From Rhabdophis nuchalis (lineage: Eukaryota > Chordata > Lepidosauria > Squamata > Natricidae): a stretch of DNA of 64,000 nucleotides. The stretch's first letter is position 1. Each line of letters opens with the position of its first letter. The notes beneath the pieces were generated by a model. The model was given only the letters and a program-made list of their open reading frames with translations. It was not told where the DNA came from and did no database searches. Positions 43,840 through 53,904 of this stretch are shown here, one piece after another. Location: contig CM077643.1 in NCBI GenBank assembly GCA_039707465.1, positions 241,092,230 through 241,156,229 on the forward strand, in the 5' to 3' direction. The translations under genes and the position numbers were made by a program.

Positions 43840-44026
43840 TGCTGGTCTTGTTGTATTCGGGTGTTTTCCCTTGTAAGAATGAGATTGTTTTTGCAACATT
43901 TTGGCAAGATCTCACTTGCCATCTTCAGGCCGAAGCCTGAAGATGGCAAGTGAGATCTTGCCAAAACGTTGCAAAAACAATCTCATTCTTATATGGGAAA
44001 ACACCCGAATACAACAAGACCAGCAG
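43840..44026. repeat. Near-perfect palindrome of about 187 bp
   Basis: The left arm from gctggtcttgttgtattcgg to gcaagatctcacttgccatc is repeated in reverse complement ending in acaacaagaccagc, with the centre cttcaggccgaagcctgaag at about 43923-43942. Only a few mismatches (cttgtaag against ttatatgg, attttgg against aaaacg). I do not recognise the family. Confidence 0.85.
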
Positions 44027-44027
44027 A

Positions 44028-44140
44028 TATAGATAGATACAGATAGATATAGATATAGATATAGATATAGATATAGATATAGATATAGATATAGATATAG
44101 ATATAGATATAGATATAGATATAGATATAGATATAGATAT
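44028..44140. repeat. (TAGATA)n microsatellite
   Basis: About 17 tandem hexamers atagat followed by a short (TG)n. Confidence 0.95.
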
Positions 44141-44494
44141 GTGTGTGTATGTGTGTGTGTGTTAGGTTTTTTTGAGCTGATCAATAAATAAATCAGAGAG
44201 ACTAGGATAGATCTATTTTGAGCTATTTAGCTCTCATCACCTAGCCATACCCTTAATGCGATTCAAACCAGGGAAGTATTACATGTGAGGCAGCCGCAAT
44301 TGCCTCTAGACCAGGGGTCCCCAACCTTTTTTTCACCAGGGACCGGTTTCATTTTAAAGAAAATTCTACGGACCGGCTGAGTGGCTCAGCAGTCATGTGA
44401 CTGGGTGGGCGTGGCCAACTTGGAAAATGTGAAACTCACTTAACAATGATCTTGGTTAGCAACCAAACTTTTGGGCTCAATTGTGGTCATAAGT

Positions 44495-44500
44495 TCTTTC

Positions 44501-44583
<83 letters not shown>

Positions 44584-45040
44584 CTTTTTCTTTCTTTCTT
44601 TCTTTCTTTCTCTCTCTCTCTCTTTCTTTCTCTTTCTTTGTCTCTGTCTCTCTTTCCTTCTCTCACTATTTCTTTCTTTCTCTCTTTCTCTCTCTTTCCC
44701 TTTCTCTCTTTCTTTCTTTTTCTTTCTTTCTTTTTCTCTTTCCCTCTTTCTCTTTTTCTTTCTCTCTTTTTCTCTCTTTCTGTATCTTTTTCTGTCTCTT
44801 TCTTTCCTTTCTGTCTCTTTCTGTCTGTCTCTCTCTCTCTCACTTTCTTTTTCTTTCTTTCTCTTTCTTTCTCTCTGTCTCTCTCCTTCATCCGCCCATC
44901 TCTGTCACTCTGTGTGTGTGCGCGTGTGTCTATCTGTCTTGCATTCACTCAATCACTCATTCTGTGTCTCTGTCTATCTTTCTCTCCCTCCCTCCCTCTC
45001 TCTGTCTCTCTATGTGTGTCTGTCGTCGTCGTGTGTCCCC
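44495..45040. repeat. (TTTC)n and CT-rich microsatellite
   Basis: A pure (TTTC)n stretch at 44495-44580 grades into mixed TTTC/CTCT and then TCTG-containing units up to about 45040. Confidence 0.95.
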
Positions 45041-45099
45041 CCCCCCCCAGCCTCCTCAGCCCACCTGCCGCGTTTGGTCACTCGTTCGCTCGGTCAGGC

Positions 45100-45520
45100 T
45101 CTGTGGCTGGGTAGGAGCCGGGCTGGAGAGGAGGAGGAGGGAGGAGGGGGCAGCCCATTGGGCAGAGCATGCGGGAGAATGCAGGAGGATGGTGGGGGCT
45201 CTTCCTCCACCCTCGTCGACGGAGGAACTCCTGTGCGCCGCCAGAGCAACCCTCCCTACGGCCGCCAGTTCCCTCCCCTGCCCGCGGAGCCTCCACAGCC
45301 CCTGGAAGAAAACGAGTGGCCGGCATGCCAGCAGGGGAGGGAATCGGTGGCCGGTCCGGCGGCGCCCAGGAGTCCCTCCGTCGACGAGGGTGGAGGAAGA
45401 GCCACACTCCAATGGCGCGAACAGCTGCGCCTGCATTCTCCTGCGCGCTCTGCTCAGGGTGCTGCCCCTTCCTCCCTCCTCCTCCTCTCCAGCCCTGCAG
45501 CCCGGCTCCCACCCAGCCAC
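45100..45520. repeat. GC-rich fold-back inside the hAT element
   Basis: Words of the left arm (ggagaggaggaggagggagg, cctccaccctcgtcgacgg, ccagttccctcccctgcc) recur in reverse complement on the right (ggggagggaatcggtgg, ccgtcgacgagggtggagg, cctccctcctcctcctctcc). The arms are about 190 bp and imperfect. Confidence 0.7.
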
Positions 45521-45874
45521 GGACCGGCACCGGTCCGCAGCCCGGGGGTTGGGGACCCCTGCTCTAGACTACTGTTTCTTATCTGGATCAGCTGAGATAG
45601 GAGGATAAGTATATGCACATGGCTAGCTGATGAGAGCTAAATAGCTCGAAATAGATCTATCCTAGTCTCCCTGATTTATTTATTGATCAGCTCAAAAAAA
45701 CCTAACACACATATAAAAAAAATTATACAACGGAACTAATAGCTTTCAGTCTAGATGGTCTCTGGTGATGAGCCGAAAGGCAGAAAAGGAAAGAAGTATG
45801 CTTCCTCCCTTAATTGGGGCGTAACAGGGTGTTGTGACACAAATATATATATTGGTAATAGAGGTATGGTTATA

Positions 45875-46075
45875 TATAAGCTAGAAATCAGGAGACTGTG
45901 AGTACTAATCCTGCCTTAGGCCCAAAGCCAGGTGGATGACTTTGGGCCAGTCACTTTCTTTCAGCCCTAGGAAGGAGTCAATGACAAGCCATTTCTGAAA
46001 AACCTTGACAAAAAAGACTGCAGGAGTTTGTCTAGGCAGCCTCTGAGAAATCAGACATGATTAAAAGGAAGAATA
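45875..46075 (+). mobile_element. Snake-type tRNA SINE, copy
   Basis: The words aaatcaggagactgtgagtac, taatcctgccttagg, ctttgggccagtcactttc and ccctaggaaggag match the SINE family at 46.3 and 53.9 kb; the 3' end here is the gacaagccatttctgaaaa form. Confidence 0.55.
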
Positions 46076-46296
46076 AAAATATAATGGCAACACAGGCACT
46101 GTTTGCATGCATTTAAGAGCGCTGTGCAAAAATAAAATCTGGTATTTTGACAGGAAAGAAATCAGGTTAATTGTGATAAGAGGAGTTCCTGCACTTATTT
46201 TAGTTACCAAGTAGTTAAGGTATGTGAGTGGGCGTTCTTTCATTATACATTCTTTAATTACACATCCTAGAATAATCTTTAGTAACCTGCAGTCTC

Positions 46297-46500
46297 CCTG
46301 AGACAGCCAGTTTGGTACAGTGGTGAAGGAATCAGGCTAGAAACTGGGAGGGGGTGAGTTCTAGTCTAACCATAGGCACAAAGGCAGCTGGGTGACCTTG
46401 GAAAAGTCCCTCACTCTCAGCCCCAGGAGGCAGGCAATAGGATCACGTCTGAAATTCTTGCCAAGGAAACTGCAGGGACTACAGACACTAATCTAGGACT
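46297..46500 (+). mobile_element. Snake-type tRNA SINE, copy
   Basis: Head gccagtttggtacagtggtg, aggctagaaactggg and gtgagttctagtctaacc (B-box-like), then ctgggtgaccttgg and tcactctcagcccc, and a 3' part ggaaactgcagggac. The tRNA-like head is visible but decayed. Confidence 0.6.
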
Positions 46501-46512
46501 GAGGCACAAATA

Positions 46513-46722
46513 TCCCAAAGGTGCTTTTTCAAAAGGCAGCTGGACTTTTTATTTTATTTTTCCATGAAGACATTTTGCTTCTCACCCATGAAGCTTCTTC
46601 AGAACTTAAGAAGCTTCATGGATGAGAAGTGAAACATGTTCAAGGAAAAATAAAGAAACTCCAGCTGCCTTTTGAAAAAACACCTTTGGGACAACCACGA
46701 CCTGGATGACTGAGAATCTCCA
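46513..46722. repeat. Imperfect palindrome related to the repeat at 53 kb
   Basis: The left arm (cccaaaggtgctttttc, aaaggcagctgg, ttttgcttctcacccatgaa) and the right arm (ttcatggatgagaagtgaa, ccagctgccttttg, gaaaaaacacctttggg) are inverted copies around cttcttcagaacttaagaag. One arm alone occurs at 53020-53105. Confidence 0.7.
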
Positions 46723-46755
46723 TAGGCAAAGGTAGAAATATTTATCTATCTAGTC

Positions 46756-46981
46756 CAGGGGTTCCCAAACTTGGCAACTTTAAGACTTGTGGACTTCAAT
46801 TCCCAGAATTCTCCAGCCAGCATAGCTTCAAGGGACTAGATCAGGAGTTCCCAAACTTGGCAACTTTAAGACTTGTGGACTTCAATTCCCAGAATTCTCC
46901 AGCCAGAATTCTCCAGCTGGCTGGAGAATTCTGGGAATTGAAGTCCACAAGTCTTAAAGTTGCCAAGTTTGGGAACCCCTG
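46756..46981. mobile_element. Palindromic hAT-type MITE, rearranged
   Basis: Left terminus caggggttcccaaacttgg, right terminus ccaagtttgggaacccctg. Flanking 8-mers atctagtc (46748-46755 and 46982-46989) are identical. Instead of one palindrome it has two left arms in direct order; the second is preceded at 46824-46841 by an inverted copy of the 18 bases just right of the element. Confidence 0.8.
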
Positions 46982-47129
46982 ATCTAGTCCCTTGAAGCTT
47001 GCATTGAACCTTTTTTTAAAATGAAATTCAATCCCCATCTCTGATTTTTGTGTTGGCCTTGCTTGTTCCTTGGTCTTTCTCCAGGATTTGACTTTTACTT
47101 AACAAGTAATACAACAAGCCTTACTTAAC

Positions 47130-47670
47130 ACAGGTACTCCTCGACTTACAACAGTTTACTTAATGACCATTGAAAGTTACAACGGCACTGAAAAATGTGG
47201 CTTATGACCAGTGGTGGGTTGCCAATTTTTTTACTACTGGTTTGGGCTCGCTCCCGTGTCCACATGATGCTTCTGTGCAAGTGCAGAAGCGTTCGGGCAG
47301 GTGGGCGCAGCTACGACCAGTTTTGCCGATCCAGGGTGAACCGGCAGCAACCCACCTCTGCTTATGACAATTTTTCACACTTATGCAACATCTCCATGGT
47401 CACGTGATTTACATTTGAATGCTTGACAAGTGACTCATATTTATGATGGCTGCAGTCTCCTGGGGTCATGTGATCCCCTTTTGTGACTTTCTGTCAGGCA
47501 AAGTCAATGGGGAAACCAGATTCGTTTAATAACCAGGTTACTAGTTTAACAGCTGCAGTGATTCACTTAACAACAGTGGCAATAAAAGTCATAAAAGGGG
47601 ACAACAAATTTCTCACTTAGCAACATAAATTTTGGGCTCAACTGTGGTCATAAGTTGAGGACTACCTGTA
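47130..47670 (+). mobile_element. Mariner-like MITE, split by a hAT element
   Basis: Left end acaggtactcctcgacttac, right end taagttgaggactacctgt. The middle has the family words gttacaacggcactg, ctccatggtcacgtg and gattcacttaacaacag. It is the most complete copy apart from the 152-bp hAT insertion. Confidence 0.75.
47209..47360. mobile_element. hAT-type MITE, CAGTGGTGGGTTGC family
   Basis: Left terminus cagtggtgggttgccaat, right terminus gcagcaacccacctctg. Flanking 8-mers cttatgac (47201-47208 and 47361-47368) are identical. Confidence 0.9.
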
Positions 47671-47689
47671 TTTACAGAGAAGGAATAAC

Positions 47690-48180
47690 ACAGTCTTGTT
47701 GACGCATCATGCTGAGCGGTGGTTTGTTTAACCATGGTTTATTGCCTGCTGTAAAATGGGCTTAGTTTCCCCCCATACACTAAGGATAAGTAAATTGTCT
47801 TTGTTGGTCTTTATCACCAAGATATTTATGTGATAATACCACCTGGGGACATAGCAGTCTATCATTGTAAAATGCCCTAATCATTCTAAAATGTTCGTGT
47901 CTGCTTTCATTTTGCAATTGCAGAAAGTCCAATTCACCCCATGGGGACAATTCAAACTTTTTTTTAAAGGAAGATAAAACTTTCTGTTTCTATTACCATA
48001 TGTTTTGTAGCAGAGTTTCTTTTCAGTGCTGCCCACTCCATCAATTTTCTCCAGGAATCCTGGCCATCACCATATAATTTTCACCTATCAAGCACTTCCC
48101 GCTGAAGAGATAGTGTTGGCCAAACTGGCTCCCCAAAATCTTGTTCCTGTGTAGTTCACAGATGTTAAAAGAGAGACCTT
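47690..48180. other. No gene recognised
   Basis: Short frames only; no repeat that I can name. Confidence 0.3.
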
Positions 48181-48589
48181 GACTATGTGTCAGAATGGTC
48201 AAACAATTGGCAACTTCAAATCTCAACCAACAAATGCTCTGTCTTACACACTGGTACAAAAAATCAGCACACAAAATGCAAGCTGGGTGGACACGAACTT
48301 GTAGACAACCCTCAGTCTGTCAAGGACCTTGGAGTACTCATATCTTATGATCTAAGTGCCAGAGCCCACTGTAATAACATTGCCAAAAAGGCATTAAGAG
48401 TTGTTAACCTAATCTTGCATAGCTTTTTCTCTGGTAATATTGTACTGCTAACCAGAGCATACAAAACATTTGCTAGACCAATTCTCAAATACAACTCATC
48501 TGTCTGGAACCCGCTGCCTATCAGACATTAATACAATTGAATGAGTCCAGAGATATTTCACAAGGAGAGTCCTCCATTCCTCTGCTCTG

Positions 48590-49253
48590 TTCTCTACATG
48601 GGGCTCCCCTTGAGGTGCACCCGAAGACTTCAGCTTGTCCAGAATGCAGCCGCGCGAGCAATAATGGGAACCTCGAGGTTTACCCATGTAACACCGCTCT
48701 TATGCGAGCTGCATTGGCTGCCTGTCGTCTTTCGGGTGCGCTTCAAGGTGTTAGTTATCATCTTTAAAGCGCTCCATGGCATGGGACCTAGTTATCTGCG
48801 GGATCGGATTCTGCCCCATACGTCCCTGCGGCCGATTCACTCCCACAGAGAGGGACTTCTCCGGGTGCCGTCCACCAGGCTATGCCAGCGGGCGACGCCC
48901 AGGGGAAGGGCCTTCTCTGTGGTGGGCCCAGCCCTCTGGAACGACCTTCCCCCCGAAATTAGAACAACTACGGACCTCCGCTCCTTCTGTCAAAAATTGA
49001 AAACACACTTCTTCTGCTTGGCTGGCCTAGGTTAGTCTTCCATCTTTTAATTAGGTTTTAGGGGATTGTAGAGTAATTTTAGTATAGGGGGTTTTAGTGC
49101 AGGGATAATCTTGTGTAATTCTTATTTTATCTATTTATCTATTTATGTATTTTGTATAAGTATTTTTAATTTTCCCTGTGCACCGCTCCGAGTCCCTTTG
49201 GGGAGAGGAGGCGGTCTATAAATAAAATATTATTATTATTATTATTATTAAAA
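48590..49253 (+). mobile_element. L2 LINE 3' end inserted in the Rex1-like LINE
   Basis: A frame at 48541-49035 encodes the L2 C-terminus (GLPLRCTRRLQLVQNAAARA, FKALHGMGPSYL, ALWNDLPPEIRTTTDL, KLKTHFFCLAGLG), followed by the 3' stem-loop (caccgctccgagtcccttt) and a (TTA)n tail. The frame is open to its natural stop, so this is young. It is very close to the copy at 41.7-43.6 kb. Confidence 0.88.
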
Positions 49254-49531
49254 TACCTTATGACACCAGCCTTGAAATCTTGGGCTTAGACAACTTAGAA
49301 CTACACCGCCTTCAGCCTGACCTAAGCGTAGTACATAAAATTATCTGCTACAATGTCCTATCTGTCAATAACAACTTCAACTTCAACCACAACAATAGAT
49401 ACAAACTTAAGGTAAACGGCTCCAAACTCAACTGCAGAAAATATGACTTCTGGAATGCGTTACCTGACACTGTGGTTTCTTCCCCAAACCCCCAAAACTT
49501 TAATCTTAGACTGTCTACTGTTGACCTCATC

Positions 49532-49707
49532 CAGTGGTGGGTTTCAAATTTTTTAGAACCTACTCTGTAGGTGTGGCCTATTTTGTGGGCGTGGCTTGGC
49601 AGTCATGTGACAGGGTGGGAGTGGCCAACTTTTAAAATGTGGTGAAACTCATTTAACAACGCTCTTGCATAGCAACCAAAATTTTGGACTCAATTGTGAT
49701 GATAAAT

Positions 49708-49785
<78 letters not shown>

Positions 49786-50107
49786 TTTCTTCCTTTCCTT
49801 TCCTTTCCTTCCTTCCCTTCCCTTCCCTTCCCTTCCTTTCCTTTCCTTTCCTTTCCTTTCCTTTCCTTCCTCCCTTCCCTTCCCTTCCCTTCCCTCCCTT
49901 CCCTTCCCTTCCCTTCCTTTCCCTTCCCTTCCTTTCCTTTCCTTCCTTCCTTCCCCTCCTTTCCTTTCCTTCCCTTCCCGTTGGGTCACTGGCAGCAGCG
50001 GGCCAGATTTACTTCCAGGTACGCCAGTGGAACCCCCTCTCACTGGTCTCTAAATTTCACCAACCAGCTCTCGCGAGTAGGTGCGAGCCTGCAGAAACCT
50101 ACCACTG
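49532..50107. mobile_element. hAT-type MITE, CAGTGGTGGGTTTC family, with TTTC/TTCC tract
   Basis: Left terminus cagtggtgggtttcaaat, right terminus gcagaaacctaccactg. Flanking 8-mers acctcatc (49524-49531 and 50108-50115) are identical. Contains the shared module (gtgtggcctattttgtggg, gcatagcaaccaaaatttt) and then a 270-bp pyrimidine microsatellite. Confidence 0.93.
49709..49980. repeat. (TTTC)n grading into (TTCCC)n
   Basis: Pure TTTC units to about 49782, then TTTCC and TTCCC pentamers. Confidence 0.95.
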
Positions 50108-50275
50108 ACCTCATCCCATTCCTAAGAGGTCTGTAAGGGACGTGCAAAAGTGCACCAGCGTGCCTACCGTCCCTGTCCTAATGTTTCTTTACATTTGTAT
50201 CCATTTCATGTATCCAAAATCATGTTTATACATATATATGTTGTCTAATACATGCTTGATTAAATAAATAAACAA

Positions 50276-50740
50276 ACAAACAAACAAACAAACAAATTCG
50301 TAAGTAAGTAAGTAGCTGAAAATGGCCATTCTTTTCTCAAGTTTGGTGGCATAAATTTGGAGAAATCAGAGAGCTGCAAAATGAAGCTGGGGAGCCCACG
50401 GACCATAGGACATTCACTCCTGCATCTGGGCAGCTTGGAGCTGTAGTTCAGCAATGCCTGATGTATCCCACATTTGCCACTCCTCATAATGGCAGCGTCT
50501 ATTATAGAAGATGGTGGAAGAACCCATTTCTATATCACCAGAGTTTCACTGGAGCAGAGCCTGTTGAAAATCATTCCGGTCATCGGACACTCTGTATTCA
50601 TTCGTGTACAATCTGCTTTATCGTCAAGTCTTTTTTTCTTTTTAACTTGTAATTTCCAACTTCGGTCTACCTGGATCAAGGGGTATGAAGTGGGTACAGA
50701 CAATCCCAGTGGCTTGCCTGTTGCTAAAATGGATCAATAT
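50276..50740. other. No gene; (CAAA)n tract and unassigned sequence
   Basis: A short (CAAA)n tract (50271-50296) extends the LINE tail. A frame at 50474-50767 has no domain. Confidence 0.35.
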
Positions 50741-51022
50741 CAGGAGTATCAAATTCTATTTTATTGAGGGCCGCACCAGGGCTGTGGCTGATCTCGAGGG
50801 GCTGGGCAGATGTGGCTGACTGGGTGGGTGTGGCCATCTTGACACCACTCACTGGGCATGCCCAGATGGGTGGGAGTGGCCAGCTTGACGGCACTCCCCA
50901 AACTGCTGGCATGTTTCCTCTTCGCACTGGGTAGACCAGGCCAAAGCGACAAGGCCCTTACATTTTCCAGGATGGTCCTGCAGGCCAGATCTGATTCACA
51001 GGCCTTGAGTTTGACACCCCTG
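50741..51022. mobile_element. hAT-type MITE, CAGGGGTGTCAAACT family
   Basis: Left terminus caggagtatcaaattct, right terminus cttgagtttgacacccctg. Flanking 8-mers atcaatat and atctatat differ by one base. The interior (gggccgcaccagggctgtgg, gcaggccagatctg) is like that of 27655-27945. Confidence 0.75.
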
Positions 51023-51030
51023 ATCTATAT

Positions 51031-51834
51031 CAAGACACGTTTGGAAATTTATAAATAAACTGGGGAAATGGACAGTGGAGGAGCAAACAGAAGTAAACAG
51101 AAAATGAAGAACACACACACATCATTCTACACAAGAATTTAAACACATGGCAACCATATTTTATTATAATTATCCATAGCTACTATTCATTAACAAATAA
51201 TTTGTTTCTATCATGCAGATGATTTAGTAATTTATTTTTCCAGTGCTGATGATTTTTAGCTCTAAACAGGAGAAATAGAATTCATTTCATTGTTCAGATG
51301 TCAATTTTCCAGTGATAGGAACACAATTCAAAAATATGAACGTCTGATAGTATTAGACCTTGTCTCAAGTTAATAACTTCTTCTCCAAAAGGAACAATTT
51401 GAGGACAAATTGTTTATATTTCACTGATGTTTAAATGAAGCATTAATTTCATTGCGTTTCCATCAATACTTAACCTTGTCCTAAGAAAAAAAATCAACAT
51501 TTTTCCCACTGTCTAGGCAAAATAAGAATCTCTCTATTTTTTAAAAATCCTACCCAACCATTAAAATTTGTGCGCATGCATCACTGAAAATGGAGCATTT
51601 AAAAGCTCAGCTGCTTACCTTCCAAGTAGCAACAGTAAGTAAAACAGCTGGGGGGAATCAGCTGTGCCGCACGATTGAGATGAGCTAGAAAGCAGGAAAT
51701 AAAGGACAGGATAAAGCAGGGGCAAGTGGGCAGGGCCAGCTGATCATTGGAGCTACTGGTTCACCCAAACCAGTCCAAACCAGCTGAATACCACCTCTGC
51801 ATGGGACTGCAGGCTGTGGAGAGTTTCCAACATA
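51031..51834. other. No gene recognised
   Basis: AT-rich in the first half. At 51720-51800 the words actggttcacccaaaccag and ataccacctctg look like the right half of a hAT-type MITE, left end not found. Confidence 0.35.
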
Positions 51835-51842
51835 CCAACTTT

Positions 51843-52140
51843 CAGGGGTGGGTTGCTGCTGGCATTACTGCCAGCTCACTTTGCACACGCTTTGCGCGTG
51901 TGCTGCTTGCTTGCACGCCTGCTGTGCATTGCTTGCACATGCGCAGTTGCCTGTAAATTGTTCTGCGCATGTGCAGAACATTATAAAATGACTTAAAAAC
52001 ATGCGATCAACGGCATGGGTGAACAGGGAACCCGTTCGGGGGCATGGCCAGCCTGGTATCCCTACCGGTTCGGCAACCCAATCGCAATTTCCACTAATGG
52101 TTTACCCGAACTGGTGCGAACCGGTAGCAGCCCACCTCTG
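51843..52140. mobile_element. hAT-type MITE, CAGGGGTGGGTTGC family
   Basis: Left terminus caggggtgggttgctgctg, right terminus gtagcagcccacctctg. Flanking 8-mers ccaacttt and ccaacgtt differ by one base. The interior has gcacatgcgcagt and gttctgcgcatgtgcagaac words. Confidence 0.8.
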
Positions 52141-52148
52141 CCAACGTT

Positions 52149-52527
52149 TCTCTGCTTTGGAACCAGAGTATGACTTGGAGACAGGGCAGCTCTTTGTCCC
52201 GCCTTTATTTAGCTCCCCGTTGACTCCTTGTCCATTTGTGGTGGGGCTGGTAAGGGAGACGAAGCTGCAACAATCATAGTCTCTGCAGCTGACCTAGCTG
52301 AACAAATGTGCTACTGGACTGCCCCAGGGAAGTGGCAGGCAGCCGTTGCTGCCAAAGTCACAAAAGACTCAGAACAGATTACTGTGATCTCCAGATGCCC
52401 CCCCCTCCACCCCGCCCGCATGGTCCTAAAAGGAGTTATTTGTAGCAAGCAGTTAATTCCACCTCAGACCTTTCTCTCTCATTTCTTGATTGCTCCAAAG
52501 GAGACTTTGATATGCAGGGACATTGAA
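52149..52527. other. No gene recognised
   Basis: A 165-codon plus frame (52228-52725) starts here and runs into the hAT-like fragment. It has no domain and its second half is transposon DNA, so I regard it as chance. Confidence 0.3.
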
Positions 52528-52700
52528 TCAGTGGGGGGATTCAGCCAGTTGGCACCACTTCAGGAGAACCAGTTAGTTTACCTTCTGAGCAGTTTGGTGA
52601 ACTGGTTGTTGGAAAAATTCATTAGGGCAGAAAATCGGATTCGAAAATCGAATCCCACCAATGCCCATTTGGGGGCTCATTCTAACCCACACACGGCTTC
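52528..52700. mobile_element. hAT-like fragment, CAGTGGTGGGATTCAGCC family
   Basis: The left end cagtggggggattcagcc and the words aggagaaccagttagttt and ggtgaactggttgttgg match 8908-9000. The right end is not placed. Confidence 0.4.
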
Positions 52701-52709
52701 TTCCCACTC

Positions 52710-53015
52710 TTGGGAACCCCTGTGACAGGGCTTAGACAGATAGTTAATGTAGAAGAGCTTTGGTTTTTTTATTTTTTTAAAAAAGGGGGAATTATTAGCA
52801 ATAATTTAAAATGTCAAGCTCTTAGGGAGAAAGTTATTTTCTCCAAGCAAAATGTTCTCAGACTTATTGAGAGGAAAGAAATGGGGTTAACATAATTTCA
52901 GTAACCGAACTAGTTCTCCTTTGCAACCCATCGAGGTTAGGGTCAATTTACAATCTTCCTAGAATACAGTGAGAAGAAGACTGTCTTCACTGATATCTGA
53001 GAAGCTTATAGCTGG
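52710..53015. other. No gene recognised
   Basis: A T-rich and A-rich pair of runs near 52768-52785 is the only simple feature. Confidence 0.3.
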
Positions 53016-53300
53016 ATGTCCCAAAGGTGCTTTTTTTCACGAGGCAACTGGACTTTCTGGTTTTTCTTTGAAGACGTTTTGCTTCTCATCCAAGAAGCTT
53101 CTTCAGCTCTGACTGGTTGGTGGGGAATGGAAGAATTTATACTCCTTGCAGACAGCTGGGCATTTGCATTCTTTTAGCGGGTCATTAAGGTCACCTGGAG
53201 GTTTATCTGTGCCATAAGAGTCACATGAGAGATGCAAATTGGTGTGGTGCCTTCTTGGAACTATTGAAAGATAACTTATAACTGGACTTTTACATGATGC
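53016..53300 (-). repeat. Unclassified dispersed repeat (single arm of the 46.5-kb palindrome)
   Basis: The part 53020-53105 (cccaaaggtgctttttttc, aagacgttttgcttctcatc, ccaagaagcttcttcag) matches one arm at 46513-46600. Sequence up to about 53300 (tcattaaggtcacctgg, ttggtgtggtgccttc) may belong to the same repeat. The class is unknown to me. Confidence 0.45.
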
Positions 53301-53518
53301 TTCTGATGCTTTTATCAGCCAGGAACCAACCATTTTAAGACAATTACTGAGTCGCTAGAAACATAGAAAGGGAGAAGAATGTCTTATAAAATAAATTTCT
53401 ACCTGTATGCCTTTGAAGTAATTTGATGTGGAAAATCTGCCTAACAAATATTCAGCACCTTGTCTCATTTTGGCAATTTCCACCCTAACTCAACTTTTCC
53501 TCTTTTATCTTGTCCTTT

Positions 53519-53865
53519 TATAAAAAGGTAAAGGTTCCCCCCACACATATATGCTCCTCGTTCCGGACTCTAGGAGGTAGTGTTCATCTCAGTTTCAAAG
53601 TCGAAGAGCCAGTGCTGTTCGAAGACGTCTCCGTGGTCATGTGGTCGGCATGAGTAAATTCCAAAGGCGCACAGAACACTGTTACCTTCCTACCAAAGGT
53701 GGTTCCTAGCTTTTCTACTTGAATTTTAAATGCTTTCAAACTGCTAGGTTGGCAGAAGCAGGGGCAAATAACTCTGTTACGCGGTGCTAGGGATTCGAAC
53801 CAGTGAACTGCTGACCTTTCTGATCGACAAGTTCAGCATCTTAGCCACTGAGCCACTGCATCCCT
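53519..53865 (-). mobile_element. Sauria SINE (ACA-type), copy 2
   Basis: On the minus strand the head near 53865 has cagtggctcagtggctaaga, and the B box region ggttcgaatcc is present near 53790, unlike in copy 1. The Bov-B-like 3' end (aaggttccccccacacat on this strand) is near 53525. Length of about 345 bp is normal. Confidence 0.88.
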
Positions 53866-53904
53866 GCTCTTGCCTTTTGTATTACTTTCTAAATAACTCA
53901 AGGT

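Larger units (their letters stand above)
44312..45561. mobile_element. hAT-type element, CAGGGGTCCCCAACC family, 1.25 kb
   Basis: Left terminus caggggtccccaacctttt, right terminus gggttggggacccctg. Flanking 8-mers ctctagac (44304-44311 and 45562-45569) are identical. Inside: a gggaccggtttc start, the shared module (gcagtcatgtgactgggtg, ggttagcaaccaaac), a long pyrimidine microsatellite, and a GC-rich fold-back. Long frames across the microsatellite are repeats of Phe-Leu-Ser and are not genes. Confidence 0.9.
44158..45860. repeat. tRNA-headed composite repeat, interrupted by a hAT element
   Basis: Left part (44158-44311): C and B in reverse (gagctgatcaataaataaat, gcgattcaaaccaggg). Right part (45570-45860): a short spacer, then C and A forward (gatagatct-type site, gcctttcggctcatc in reverse sense). 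The outer C modules form long inverted repeats, so without the hAT element this copy was a fold-back. Confidence 0.6.
48181..50275 (+). mobile_element. Rex1-like (CR1-group) LINE 3' half, split by an L2 and a hAT element
   Basis: The piece 48187-48588 encodes the segment after the RT core (WQLQISTNKCSVLHTG, SVKDLGVLISYDL, ARPILKYNSSVWNP). The piece 49254-49531 continues (LGLDNLELHRLQPDLSVVHKI, YDFWNALPDTVVSS, FNLRLSTVDLI), and 50108-50275 carries the end of the protein (PFLRGL) and the 3' tail also seen at 1-60 and 55.84 kb. Stops and gaps make it a pseudo-copy. Clade assignment is tentative: it is clearly CR1-group, and Rex1 is my best guess. Confidence 0.6.

Noticed and set aside
44446..45595. 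Two plus-strand frames of 222 and 374 codons and minus frames of about 150 codons
   Set aside because: They translate the TTTC/CTCT microsatellite (Phe-Leu-Ser repeats or Lys-Glu-Arg repeats) and the GC-rich fold-back of a hAT element.
49665..50136. Frames of 147 and 150 codons
   Set aside because: Pyrimidine microsatellite inside a hAT element with a clean 8-bp duplication; not coding.
52228..52725. 165-codon plus-strand frame
   Set aside because: Half of it lies in a hAT-like fragment and the rest shows no domain.
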